From positions 124,001 to 188,000 of the forward strand of contig NZ_FNFM01000012.1 in assembly GCF_900101095.1 (NCBI RefSeq): 64,000 nt of DNA, written 5' to 3'. The position numbers and the translations under genes are program-made. Within the stretch, counting starts at the first letter, position 1. Each line of letters begins with the position of its first letter. A model generated the notes under the pieces. That model saw nothing but the letters and a program-made list of their open reading frames with translations, was not told where the DNA came from and searched no databases. This DNA comes from Actinopolyspora mzabensis. GTDB lineage: Bacteria; Actinomycetota; Actinomycetes; Mycobacteriales; Pseudonocardiaceae. Below are positions 18,508-27,399 of this stretch, one piece after another.

Positions 18508-19494
18508 TCAGTGGTTCGGGAACAGGTTCTCCACGCATTCCGCGAGCGGTCGACGCGGCGTGGGCGGCGCGGGGAACCGCTCGGTGACCGGCCACCCCAG
18601 CCGCAACGCGAACCTGGGAACTCCCGCGCCACCGAGCACCTGTTCGCGCACGAACTCACGAGCGGAGAACACCTCGGCGAACTGACTCAGCACGCACCCG
18701 GCCAACCCCTCACGGGCCACGTACAGCGCTGTTTCACCCAACACCTCCCCCGAGAGCAACTCGCTTTCGAGGGTGTCATCCAGGGTGTACAGCAGCGCCA
18801 GTTCCGCACCGTCGTCGAGCACCGGGATCGGCAACTCCCCGGCCCCGAAATCCCGTTCGAAGGCACTCGGCGCATGAGCTTCCGGGATGGAGCGAGCGGG
18901 CACTCCCTCCGAACTCGCATGACGCGTCGACCACTTCGCGAGCTCGTGGCGGTACTCCGGATCGTCCTCGCGTGCTCTGCCCGCCTGGCGGAGCGCGTGG
19001 GACAGCTGCTGCCTGGCCGGCTCCGAGAGCACGAAATCGAGCACGCACCCCTTGGTGGCCGCGGCTTCTCGCAGCTCGCTCATCAACTCCGGGGGGACAG
19101 GGTCGGGTAGGAAGGGTCTGCGGTCGGTCCGCCGCCGCGCGGCCAACCCGGCCAGCACCACGGCCTCGGCGTCGATGTCGGCGAGCCTGCTGAACTCGAT
19201 CGAAGCCAGATGATCCGGCTGGTCCGGATTGGGCAGGCGATGCACCAGGGTCCGCCACCCCTCCGCGGCGAAACCGATACGAGCCTGGTGGAGCGCCGCA
19301 CCACAGCCGATCACCGACTGCTCCCCCGTGGGATCGAGCACGGGTGGGACGCGGGAACGGTCCAGAAACAGGTGCACCGAACGTGGTCCGATCACCCAGC
19401 GCCAGGGCTGGATGTTGTGCAGCGAGGGCGCTCGGCAGGCCACGACCAGCGCCGAACGCATCGTGGCTGCCGCGGGCTCACTTTTACCGGTCAT
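18508..19494 (-). CDS. Acg-family FMN-binding nitroreductase-like protein
   Basis: A 328-residue protein (ATG 19494) of the Acg group, whose M. tuberculosis members (Rv2032, Rv3131, Rv3127) are 330-345 residues and belong to the DosR regulon. The hallmark CRAPSLHNIQPWRW is near residue 20, with RRTDRRPF in the middle and a C-terminal nitroreductase half. Acg itself binds FMN with a lid closing the active site and lacks classical nitroreductase activity. A second paralogue lies at 20581. The gene is divergent from the tandem USP gene with about 215 bp between, a likely shared control region. Confidence 0.85.
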   Translation of the reverse strand: MTGKSEPAAATMRSALVVACRAPSLHNIQPWRWVIGPRSVHLFLDRSRVPPVLDPTGEQSVIGCGAALHQARIGFAAEGWRTLVHRLPNPDQPDHLASIEFSRLADIDAEAVVLAGLAARRRTDRRPFLPDPVPPELMSELREAAATKGCVLDFVLSEPARQQLSHALRQAGRAREDDPEYRHELAKWSTRHASSEGVPARSIPEAHAPSAFERDFGAGELPIPVLDDGAELALLYTLDDTLESELLSGEVLGETALYVAREGLAGCVLSQFAEVFSAREFVREQVLGGAGVPRFALRLGWPVTERFPAPPTPRRPLAECVENLFPNH

Positions 19495-19709
19495 ACGGGC
19501 CCCTACTCGTATTCTACGACCCCTGTGGCCCGGCGAATAACTCAACCGCCGAGCGGACGCGAAAGAGTTGAAGGCACCTGACAACCGGTTGCCGCTCACT
19601 CGGGAGCTCGCACATCCCCCCCCATTCGGTGCTGCGATCTGAACGCCCACGGGGCAACCTGGGGCGGATGGAGCGTCGACAACCCTGATTCTCGGACAAG
19701 GTGCTTGCC

Positions 19710-20540
19710 ATGGACACCTCGCGGTACGACATCCTCGTCGGGGTGGACGGCTCGGCTTCCGCACGACGAGCGGCCGACTGGGCCATCGCGGAGGCTCGGC
19801 GACACACCGGGTCCTCCCTGACTCTCGTGCTGATCAACGACGATCCGGCACGGGAGAGCTACGCCCGGCAGGCCGTCGCGGAGATCGCCGCGCGGTGCGG
19901 CGAAGCGCAGCCCTCCTTGGAGGTGGGCCACGAGGTCGCAGAGGGGCACCCCATCGAGGAGCTGGTGCGCCGTTCCTCGACGGCCGATCTCCTGGTGCTC
20001 GGTTCGCGTGGGCACGGTCCGGTGGCCGACGCGCTGCTCGGCTCGGTCAGCGTCGGGGTGGCGCGGCGAACGAGCTGCCCGCTCGTGGTGATCCGGGGTG
20101 AGGAGACCGAACAACGCGGCGAGGTCGTGGTGGGTGTCGACGACTCGGTGCGGAGCGAGGCCGCGCTGGAGTTCGGCTTCACCTGCGCGCGGAACCGTGC
20201 CGCGGAGCTGCTGGTGCTGCGAGCGATGGCCCGCCACCCGCAGGCCCGGCAGGCGAGGTCGGGGCGGGAGGCCCCTTCGGAACGGGTGGAACACGACCTC
20301 GCGAAACGACTGGAACGCTGGGGCGCGTGGTTTCCGAATGTGACGGCACGCCGCATCGACGTGGACAAGCATCCGGTGACCGCCCTGCTCGAGATCTCCC
20401 GAGGTGCGGACCTGGTCGTGGTGGGTCGTCGCGGGGGCGGTGGTTTCGGCGGGCTCATGCTGGGATCGGTGGCCCGTGGTGTGCTGCACCGGGCCTCCTG
20501 TCCCGTGGCGATGGTTCCCGAGTCGGGTGATCAGGAGTGA
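19710..20540 (+). CDS. Tandem universal stress protein
   Basis: A 276-residue protein with two Usp domains (about 8-132 and 140-275). Each domain starts with a VGVD strand (ILVGVDGSA, VVVGVDDSV) and ends with the ATP-binding loop of ATP-binding Usp proteins (GSRGHGPVADALLGSVS; GRRGGGGFGGLMLGSVARG). Tandem USPs such as Rv1996 and Rv2005c are prominent DosR-regulon members in mycobacteria. ATG 19710 follows ACAAGGTGCTTGCC. Forty bp downstream is the second Acg-like gene, so the two are probably cotranscribed. Confidence 0.9.
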   Translation: MDTSRYDILVGVDGSASARRAADWAIAEARRHTGSSLTLVLINDDPARESYARQAVAEIAARCGEAQPSLEVGHEVAEGHPIEELVRRSSTADLLVLGSRGHGPVADALLGSVSVGVARRTSCPLVVIRGEETEQRGEVVVGVDDSVRSEAALEFGFTCARNRAAELLVLRAMARHPQARQARSGREAPSERVEHDLAKRLERWGAWFPNVTARRIDVDKHPVTALLEISRGADLVVVGRRGGGGFGGLMLGSVARGVLHRASCPVAMVPESGDQE

Positions 20541-20580
20541 TGCGGCGGGATCGCTCCGCCCGGTGGGAGGTGTGACGGGC

Positions 20581-21561
20581 ATGGCGGAGTTCGCACCGAC
20601 GCTGGGACTGTCCGCCGAGCAGGCCGAGGGAGTGGTCCGGATCGCGGGCAAGGCGCCCTCGCTGCACAACCGGCAACCGTGGCGCTTCCGGCTGCTGCCC
20701 CATTCGATCGAACTGCACTACGATCCGCGAGCGCGGCTGCCCGCCACCGATCCGCAGGAGCGGGAACTGCGGATCGGCTGTGGCGCGGCGTTGCTGAACA
20801 TGCGGCTCGCCCTGGAGCACGAGGGGGTCAGCCCGGTCGTAACCCTGCTACCGCACACCGGGGCGGAGGCTGCCCTGGCGGAGATACGCGGCGCGGAAGC
20901 CTCGAACATGTCACCGGGGCAGCGGGTGCTGTATCGGGCGATCACTGATCGGCACACGAACAGACGTCCCTTCCGAGAAACCCCGATACCCGTGGGGCAG
21001 CGACACTCGTTGCTCGACTCGGTGGAGCGGGAGGGGTGTTGGCTGCACATCGTGGAACGGGACGAGCTCGGAAGACTGGAGGGCATGGTTCACCGCGCGC
21101 ACCGGGCACAGCTGGCCGATCCGCGGTTCCGGGAGGAGCTGGCCGGTTGGACCGGACACGACGCCGAGCTCAGCGAGGGGATACCCGCCTCGGCGGCGGG
21201 CCCCGAACGCGAACCACAGGACCAGTGGGTGTTGCGGGACTACTCGGCGGGCAAGGCGAAACCACGCGTGCCGGGCAAGGACTTCGAGTACGAGCCACTG
21301 CTGCTGGTCGTCTGTTCCTACTACGAGGGCCGAGCCGCGGACCTGCGTGCGGGACAGGCCCTGCAACGAATGCTGCTGACGGCCACCGCCAACGGCCTGG
21401 TGGCCTCCCTGATGTCGCAGGTGATCGAGATCGACGAGACCAGGGAGGAACTGCGGCGGATGCTCGGGGGCAGCCTGCGCCCCCAGGTGTTGCTCCGGGT
21501 CGGCTACGGTTCGCGAACGGCACCGACGCCGCGGCACGAGCCACGCGAGCTGTTGCTGTAG
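20581..21561 (+). CDS. Acg-family FMN-binding nitroreductase-like protein (second copy)
   Basis: A 326-residue paralogue of the protein encoded at 18508-19494. It begins at ATG 20581 after GGGAGGTGTGACGGGC. The Acg signature is GKAPSLHNRQPWRF near residue 25, then RHTNRRPF mid-protein and a C-terminal region with LLLTATANGLVASLMSQVIE. It lies 40 bp after the USP gene on the same strand. Pairing of Acg-like and USP genes strongly recalls the mycobacterial hypoxia/dormancy regulon. Substrate and activity unknown. Confidence 0.85.
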   Translation: MAEFAPTLGLSAEQAEGVVRIAGKAPSLHNRQPWRFRLLPHSIELHYDPRARLPATDPQERELRIGCGAALLNMRLALEHEGVSPVVTLLPHTGAEAALAEIRGAEASNMSPGQRVLYRAITDRHTNRRPFRETPIPVGQRHSLLDSVEREGCWLHIVERDELGRLEGMVHRAHRAQLADPRFREELAGWTGHDAELSEGIPASAAGPEREPQDQWVLRDYSAGKAKPRVPGKDFEYEPLLLVVCSYYEGRAADLRAGQALQRMLLTATANGLVASLMSQVIEIDETREELRRMLGGSLRPQVLLRVGYGSRTAPTPRHEPRELLL

Positions 21562-21593
21562 CCCACGGGAACCGCGACGGGGAGCCGCAGGGT

Positions 21594-22058
21594 TCACGGC
21601 TCGTCACCCGCCGGAGCCGCGGTCGCGTCGTTTTCCCCCCGGACCACGAGCACGGGGCAGTGCGCGTGCCGTACGCAGTACTGGGCCACCGATCCCAGCA
21701 AAGCGGCCGCGAAGCCGCCCAGTCCCCTGCTGCCGACCACGAGCAGGTCTGCCTCGACCCGCCGTGCCGCGTCCAGCAGCACCCTGGCCGGGTGTCCGTA
21801 GCCGACCTCCCGGCGCAGCGGCACCGTCTCGTCTCCCGCCACGACCCGCGCGATCGTTTCGTCCAGTGCCGCCGCCGTACGGTGGGCCACCGCCTCGGGG
21901 CCGGCCACCGGCCGGTCGTACAGCTCGGGGTAGTCCCAGCCACGCACCGCCAGAACCGAGCCACCGACGAGTTCCGCGTGCCACAACGCCCAGCGCAGTG
22001 CCTGTTCGGACCCGAACGAGCCGTCGAGTCCCACTACGACGCGGTAATCCCCCGACAC
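21594..22058 (-). CDS. Single-domain universal stress protein
   Basis: A 154-residue Usp protein. The GTG at 22058 is selected because GGGGAGGTAGTC lies directly upstream and the protein then starts with the Usp strand (DYRVVVGLDGSFGSEQALRW). ATP-binding loop VGSRGLGGFAAALLGSVAQ is complete, ending CPVLVVRG. It is convergent with the second Acg-like gene and divergent from the mannosidase. The short alanine/aspartate tail is unremarkable. Confidence 0.9.
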   Translation of the reverse strand: MSGDYRVVVGLDGSFGSEQALRWALWHAELVGGSVLAVRGWDYPELYDRPVAGPEAVAHRTAAALDETIARVVAGDETVPLRREVGYGHPARVLLDAARRVEADLLVVGSRGLGGFAAALLGSVAQYCVRHAHCPVLVVRGENDATAAPAGDEP

Positions 22059-22283
22059 GACTACCTCCCCGAACACGTCTGCCCGCACACGCCTGGCACC
22101 GGAACCGAGCACGATTCCCACCACGGCCACCGGCCGGTGGTCACCCCTCGCACACGGCTGGGCACCGACCCAGGTGGGAACCGATGGCCGCTGATCCACG
22201 AGGATGCTCCGTAGGGACACGATCGGCCCTTCCGACGGGACGCGCAGCGCGGGACCAACCGCCCCGAGAACGAGGAGCAGCTG

Positions 22284-25200
22284 GTGCACGACGACAGGAA
22301 ACTGACCGAGGAACGGATCCACCGGATGCTGCGCGACCGCATCCGGCCCGCTCTACGACCGGAGTCCGCGCCGCTCGCCCTCGACACCTGGCACGGCACG
22401 AGCGCGCCGGTACCGGTCGCGAACAGGGGTTCCGGGGAGTACCGCGGGTCGGGTGTGGGTGTCCGCTGGGGGCTGCCGTGGAACACCACCTGGTTCCGGC
22501 TGCGCGGCGAGGTTCCCGCGGACTGGGCCGGACGTGCCGTGGAGCTCGTGTTCGACCCGGGGTTCGACCACCGACGACCGGGATTCCAGTGCGAAGGGCT
22601 GGTGTACCGACCGGACGGTTCGATCGTGAAGGGGCTGAACCCGCGCAACGAGTGGGTACGCGTGAGCGAGGCCGTCGCTGGGGGTGAACCGGTGGAGTTC
22701 CACGTGGAAGCGGCGGCGAATCCTGTGATCCTCGGTGACCATTCGTTCACCCCCACCGAACTGGGCGATCCGGACACGAGCGGCACGGAACCGCTGTACC
22801 GGGTCGAGCGTGCCGAGCTGACCGTGTTCGACAGTCGGGTCGAACAGCTGCTCCACGACGTCGAAGTGCTCGACCAGCTCATGCGGCAGCTCGGCACGGA
22901 CGAGCCGCGGCGCTGGGAGATACTGCGCGCCCTCGACCGCGGCATGGACGCGGTGGACCCGCGCGACGTGGGCGGCAGCGCGGGCCGCACGCGCGAGCTA
23001 CTGAGCCCGGTGCTGCGGAAACCGGCACACGCCAGCGCGCACCGAGTCTCGGCGATCGGCCACGCGCACATCGACTCGGCGTGGCTGTGGCCGTTCCGCG
23101 AGACCGTGCGCAAGGTGGCCAGGACGGTCTCGAACGTGCTCGGGCTGTTGGAGGAGCACCCGGAGTTCGTCTTCGCCATGTCCCAGGCGCAGCAGTTCGC
23201 CTGGCTCGAGCGGCATTATCCCCAGCTCCACCGACGGGTTCGGTCCGAGGTGGCCTCGGGGAGGTTCGTGCCGGTGGGCGGCATGTGGGTCGAGGCCGAC
23301 ACGAACATGCCCGGCGGCGAGGCGCTGGCGCGGCAGCTGGTGCACGGCAAGCGGTTCTTCCTGGACGAGTTCGGTGTGGAGACCGACGAGGTGTGGCTGC
23401 CCGACTCGTTCGGGTACAGCGCGGCGCTGCCGCAGCTGATCGCCCTGTCCGGTTCGAGCTGGTTTCTGGGGCAGAAGGTGGTCTGGAACCAGACGAACGC
23501 GTTCCCGCATCACACCTTCCACTGGGAGGGCATCGACGGCACCAGGATCCTCACCCATCTGCCCCCGGTGGATGTCTACGACTCCGAGCTGTCCGCGGCC
23601 GAACTGGCACACGCCTCGGCCAACTTCGCCGAGAAGGGCGAGGCCGGTCGTTCGCTGGTTCCGTTCGGCTGGGGTGACGGGGGCGGCGGCCCCACCCGCG
23701 AGATGCTGGCGCGGGCCGAGCGTCTGGCCGATCTGGAAGGATCACCGCGAGTCACCGTCGAGTCCCCCGCCGAGTTCGCCCGCGAGGCGCGTGCGGAGTA
23801 CGCGACACCCCCGGTATGGGTGGGTGAGCTGTATCTGGAGTTCCACCGCGGCACCTACACCAGTCAGGCGGGCACCAAGCGGGGGAACCGGCACAACGAG
23901 CACCTGCTGCGGGAGGCCGAGCTGTGGACGGCGACGGCGAACGTGTACCTCGGTCTCCCCTACCCGCACGAGCGGCTGGACCGGCTCTGGAAAGCGGTGC
24001 TGCGCAACCAGTTCCACGATGTCCTGCCGGGCTCGTCCATCGCCTGGGTGCACCACGAGGCGGAGCGGGAGCACGAACTCGTCCGGGGCGAACTGCAGGA
24101 GATCATCGACGGGGCACAGCGAAAGTTGGCCGGGTCGGGCTCGACACCGCTGGTGTTCAACGGTGCTCCACACGAGCGGGACGGGATTCCGGCGGGCGGT
24201 GCGGCACCGGCGACCGAACCGGACGCGTTCGTGGAGCTGGCCGAAACGGACGAGGGCTTCGTGCTGCGCAACGAATCGCTGCGGGTCGTGATCGACCGAC
24301 GGGGCACCATCACGTCGCTGCGCGACCTGGCAGCCGAGCGCGAGGTCGTCCCGGCGGGCTCGGCGGGCAACGTGTCGCGGATTCACCCGGATCTGCCGAA
24401 CCGGTGGGACGCGTGGGACATCGACGCCTTCTATCGCAACAACGTCACCGAACTGCTGGATGCCGAGGAAGTGGCGGTGTGCGAGGACGCTGCGGATCGT
24501 GTCGTGGTGCGCGTGGTGCGTTCCTTCTCCCATTCGCGGATCACCCAGACACTGACGCTGCGAGGCGGCGCCGCACGGCTGGAGATCGACACCGAGGTGG
24601 ACTGGCACGAGTCCGAGACGCTGCTCAAGCTGGCTTTCCCGCTGGACGTGCACACCGACCGCATGGCTGCCGAGACCCAGTTCGGCCACCTGTACCGGCC
24701 GATTCACGAGAACACCAGCTGGGACGCGGCCAAGTTCGAGACGTGTGCCCACCGCTGGGTTCACGTGGGTGAGGCGGGGTACGGCGTGGCCCTGGCTAAC
24801 GACACCACCTACGGCCACGACGTGACCCGCTGGGCCAAGCACAGCGGCGGTACCGCGACGACCGTGCGGGCCTCGCTGCTGCGCGCCCCGCGATTTCCCG
24901 ACCCGGAAACCGACCGGGGGCTACACCGTTTCCGGCACGTCCTCGTGCCGGGGGCCGAGATCGGTGACGCGGTGCGGGAGGGCTACCATCTCAATCTGCC
25001 CTCCCGAACCGTCCGAGGTGCCTCCTCGGTGGAACCGCTGGTCACCAGTGACAACTCCGCCGTGGTCCTGGAAGCGGTGAAGTCGGCCGAGGACGGTTCC
25101 GGAGACGTGGTGGTGCGACTGTACGAATCCTCGGGTGGTCGCGCTACGAGCCGGGTCACCACCGGTTTCGCCCCGGTGAGCGTGCGGGCGACCGATCTGC

Positions 25201-25304
25201 TGGAACGACCGTGGGCCGGCGGGGAGATCGAGCACGACACTACGGGGTTCCGGCTGACGCTGCGCCCGTTCGAGATCCGCACGCTGCGGCTGGAGCGGAC
25301 GTGA
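22284..25304 (+). CDS. Glycoside hydrolase family 38 alpha-mannosidase
   Basis: A 1006-residue enzyme from GTG 22284 (GAGGAGCAGCTG precedes). GH38 signature GHAHIDSAWLWPFRET lies near residue 257, providing the zinc-binding His and Asp; the nucleophile Asp is at about 374 in VWLPDSFGYSAALPQL. Downstream are the middle three-helix bundle (NQFHDVLPGSS) and C-terminal beta domains. It removes terminal alpha-mannose; Rv0648 of M. tuberculosis is a comparable cytoplasmic-type family member. No signal peptide. Whether it acts on endogenous mannosides or imported oligosaccharides is unclear; it sits between the stress gene group and secreted-protein genes. Confidence 0.95.
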   Translation: MHDDRKLTEERIHRMLRDRIRPALRPESAPLALDTWHGTSAPVPVANRGSGEYRGSGVGVRWGLPWNTTWFRLRGEVPADWAGRAVELVFDPGFDHRRPGFQCEGLVYRPDGSIVKGLNPRNEWVRVSEAVAGGEPVEFHVEAAANPVILGDHSFTPTELGDPDTSGTEPLYRVERAELTVFDSRVEQLLHDVEVLDQLMRQLGTDEPRRWEILRALDRGMDAVDPRDVGGSAGRTRELLSPVLRKPAHASAHRVSAIGHAHIDSAWLWPFRETVRKVARTVSNVLGLLEEHPEFVFAMSQAQQFAWLERHYPQLHRRVRSEVASGRFVPVGGMWVEADTNMPGGEALARQLVHGKRFFLDEFGVETDEVWLPDSFGYSAALPQLIALSGSSWFLGQKVVWNQTNAFPHHTFHWEGIDGTRILTHLPPVDVYDSELSAAELAHASANFAEKGEAGRSLVPFGWGDGGGGPTREMLARAERLADLEGSPRVTVESPAEFAREARAEYATPPVWVGELYLEFHRGTYTSQAGTKRGNRHNEHLLREAELWTATANVYLGLPYPHERLDRLWKAVLRNQFHDVLPGSSIAWVHHEAEREHELVRGELQEIIDGAQRKLAGSGSTPLVFNGAPHERDGIPAGGAAPATEPDAFVELAETDEGFVLRNESLRVVIDRRGTITSLRDLAAEREVVPAGSAGNVSRIHPDLPNRWDAWDIDAFYRNNVTELLDAEEVAVCEDAADRVVVRVVRSFSHSRITQTLTLRGGAARLEIDTEVDWHESETLLKLAFPLDVHTDRMAAETQFGHLYRPIHENTSWDAAKFETCAHRWVHVGEAGYGVALANDTTYGHDVTRWAKHSGGTATTVRASLLRAPRFPDPETDRGLHRFRHVLVPGAEIGDAVREGYHLNLPSRTVRGASSVEPLVTSDNSAVVLEAVKSAEDGSGDVVVRLYESSGGRATSRVTTGFAPVSVRATDLLERPWAGGEIEHDTTGFRLTLRPFEIRTLRLERT

Positions 25305-25340
25305 CCGGATTGGAGAGCTCGGCCGCTCGGCGACCTCGAA

Positions 25341-25973
25341 TCAGGAAGCGCACTCCTTCCAGGCGAAGTGGTAGGTGGTCTCGATACTTCCGTCGGTCGA
25401 ATCCATCGTCATGAAGCTGGTCTCGCCGGAGTCCGAGTCCCCCGCGTCCACCCGCAGTTCGGTGTTGATGTTGAAGTTGCGCTGTACACCGCAGGGCTTG
25501 TAGACGATGTCGGCGATCTCGGTCTCGTCGGTGACCTGCCAGTTGTCGCTGTAGGATCCCTCGAACGTCTTGCTGGAATGCGTGGTTCGGGAATCCCCCT
25601 GGAAGTAGTAGCTGGCCTGCTGGGTACCGGTGGCTCCTTCCGCGAGGTGGGCGAATCCGCGGTAGTCGGCCCGGGCTATGCCGTAGGTGAGCCCCTGGGG
25701 AACGTGCACGACCAGATTGAGCTGGCAGTTCTTCCGGAAGGCCGTGGGGTCCGCGTCGGGCCCCACCTCTGCCAGATAGTCGCTGTAGGTGACGGTGAAG
25801 GCCTTGTTGTCGGGCGAAACGGCCACGTCCGCCGTTCCTTCCGGACATCCGGAACCGTTCACGGTGGCGACGTCGATCACGATCTCGTCCGAAGGTGGGG
25901 AGTCGAACGGACCAGACGTCGGTACGAGAAGAGTGGACAGCGCCATTCCGGACGCGATCAAACCGTTGAGCAT
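25341..25973 (-). CDS. Secreted DUF4360 protein
   Basis: A 210-residue protein starting at ATG 25973 after ACAGGAGAAACAGG. The N-terminus (about 1-22) is a signal peptide. The rest is a DUF4360 domain: VATVNGSGCPEGTADVAVSP, FTVTYSDYLAEVG, NCQLNLVVHVPQG, YRGFAHLAEGA and a C-terminal FMTMDSTDGSIETTYHFAW; four Cys probably form two disulfides. Its function is unknown in bacteria; fungal relatives are small secreted proteins. A perfect CebR-type palindrome 100 bp upstream suggests control by cello-oligosaccharides, which would link it to plant biomass use. Confidence 0.9.
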   Translation of the reverse strand: MLNGLIASGMALSTLLVPTSGPFDSPPSDEIVIDVATVNGSGCPEGTADVAVSPDNKAFTVTYSDYLAEVGPDADPTAFRKNCQLNLVVHVPQGLTYGIARADYRGFAHLAEGATGTQQASYYFQGDSRTTHSSKTFEGSYSDNWQVTDETEIADIVYKPCGVQRNFNINTELRVDAGDSDSGETSFMTMDSTDGSIETTYHFAWKECAS

Positions 25974-26072
25974 CCTGTTTCTCCTGTTCGGGTGAAAAAC
26001 CACACTGCTGTTCGTTTCCGCCACGCGGACCACTGGCCGATCATTTTCGGGAAACGGCCGGCAACGAGTTTA

Positions 26073-26086
26073 TGGGAGCGCTCCCA
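26073..26086. promoter_or_regulatory. CebR-like operator tgggagcgctccca
   Basis: A perfect 14-bp palindrome identical to the described Streptomyces CebR consensus (a LacI-family repressor relieved by cellobiose/cellotriose). It lies 100 bp upstream of the DUF4360 start, in an AT-rich promoter-like stretch. Confidence 0.75.
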
Positions 26087-26294
26087 AAAACTATAGACAC
26101 TTTCGGAGCAATCTCCGGACGAATCGGTGAAAGCGCCGCGCGACAGGGCCAATGATGGGATGAACCGAATTTTCGGACGCACTTTCAGCAGCCGATTCGT
26201 GCGGAATATTCCCTCCCGAAACGTGTTCACCAGAACGATTTCGAGCTTCTCGACGCCGCAGCGGATTTTCGCCGCCCCGGGTTGTTGCCGGGCG

Positions 26295-27257
26295 TCAGGA
26301 ACGCCACCGAATCCAGGTACCGTGCGAGTCGGTCGTGGCCAGCGTCTCGTGGCCGTCCCGCGCCAGAACGAACGAGTTCTCCGGCCCCGCGGATACTTCC
26401 GCCGGGCCGATCACCCCGGCGGCCTCGTTGGAGAGCCACACCGCACCGAGCTCCCGCACGGCGGTGGCGAACTCGCGGCGAACGGATTCGGGGACGTAGG
26501 CCAGCACCGCCGAGTGATACACCACCAGGGTGGCCTCGCTCGGTGCGCTCGCGGCGATCCGCCCGAGATCGTCGAGGAGGTCACCGCGGTGGACCACCGG
26601 ACGATGCCGCGCCGCGACGCGCAGCGCCGCGCGCAGCCGGTCCCGCCGCTCGGTCTCCCCCGGCCACAGCAGGCATTCCAGCCAGTTCGCGTGCTCGTCC
26701 TCCGTCGCGTCGAGCGGGGAGGTGTCGAGTCCCGCGCGCCACGCGACGCTCGGGACTCTGCCGGGTAGCGGAACCGGGCCGATGGGACGACAGCGCAACG
26801 TCGGCGCTTCGGGCTCGGTACCGGTCACGTGGTGCCCGGCGAAATCGTACGAGTAGAGATCGGGAAGCAGGTTCAGCCCGGCCGAAGCACCGACCTCCAG
26901 CAACGCCAGCGGTTCCGGGAGCCGAGCCAGCGCGGGAAGCAGTGTGGCGCACCGCCCCGCCTCGTTGGTCTGGGTGCGCCTGGCCAGCAGTACCGAGGCC
27001 AGTTCCGCAGCACGCTCCCGTACCAGGTCACGCAGCGTTTCGGGATCGGCGGGGCGACCGAGCAGGTATCGGGCGGCGGCGAACAGCAGGTTCGGTTGGC
27101 GTTTCTCACTCGGCAGTGATTCCAGCAGGCCCAGGATCTCCGCGTCGGAGGCGACCGCCTCGGCGAGTACGCCGTACTGCGGGGATTTCTCGGCCACCGC
27201 CACGCCGAACCTCCGGTAGTTCTCGGCGGTGCTCACTCCCGATTCGAGCCCGGTCAT
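26295..27257 (-). CDS. DUF2332 family protein
   Basis: A 320-residue DUF2332 protein. The start at ATG 27257 gives the usual N-terminus just before AENYRRFGVAVAEKSP; an ATG at 27299 is the alternative. The central LLEVGASAGLNLLPD resembles a SAM-binding glycine-rich motif (ExGxxxGxN) and is typical of DUF2332, which looks like a diverged class I methyltransferase. C-terminal LVVYHSAVLAYVP follows. No biochemical role is established. Divergent from the DUF4185 gene by about 140 bp. Confidence 0.85.
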   Translation of the reverse strand: MTGLESGVSTAENYRRFGVAVAEKSPQYGVLAEAVASDAEILGLLESLPSEKRQPNLLFAAARYLLGRPADPETLRDLVRERAAELASVLLARRTQTNEAGRCATLLPALARLPEPLALLEVGASAGLNLLPDLYSYDFAGHHVTGTEPEAPTLRCRPIGPVPLPGRVPSVAWRAGLDTSPLDATEDEHANWLECLLWPGETERRDRLRAALRVAARHRPVVHRGDLLDDLGRIAASAPSEATLVVYHSAVLAYVPESVRREFATAVRELGAVWLSNEAAGVIGPAEVSAGPENSFVLARDGHETLATTDSHGTWIRWRS

Positions 27258-27399
27258 GCCGCGCTCGCCCGTTTCGTTGCCCCTACTTCCGTCGATCATG
27301 CCGAAAGCATGCCCTACAACGGTGGAAACAACGAGGACCGATTTCCGTCGTCCGCGGCACCGGAGCAGCATCGGAGGGGCGGCGAACGGAGGAACAACG

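Noticed and set aside
22230-22262. DosR-box-like gggac...ggccc upstream of the mannosidase
   Set aside because: Half-site spacing is two bases too long and one half-site is mismatched compared with the DosR consensus.
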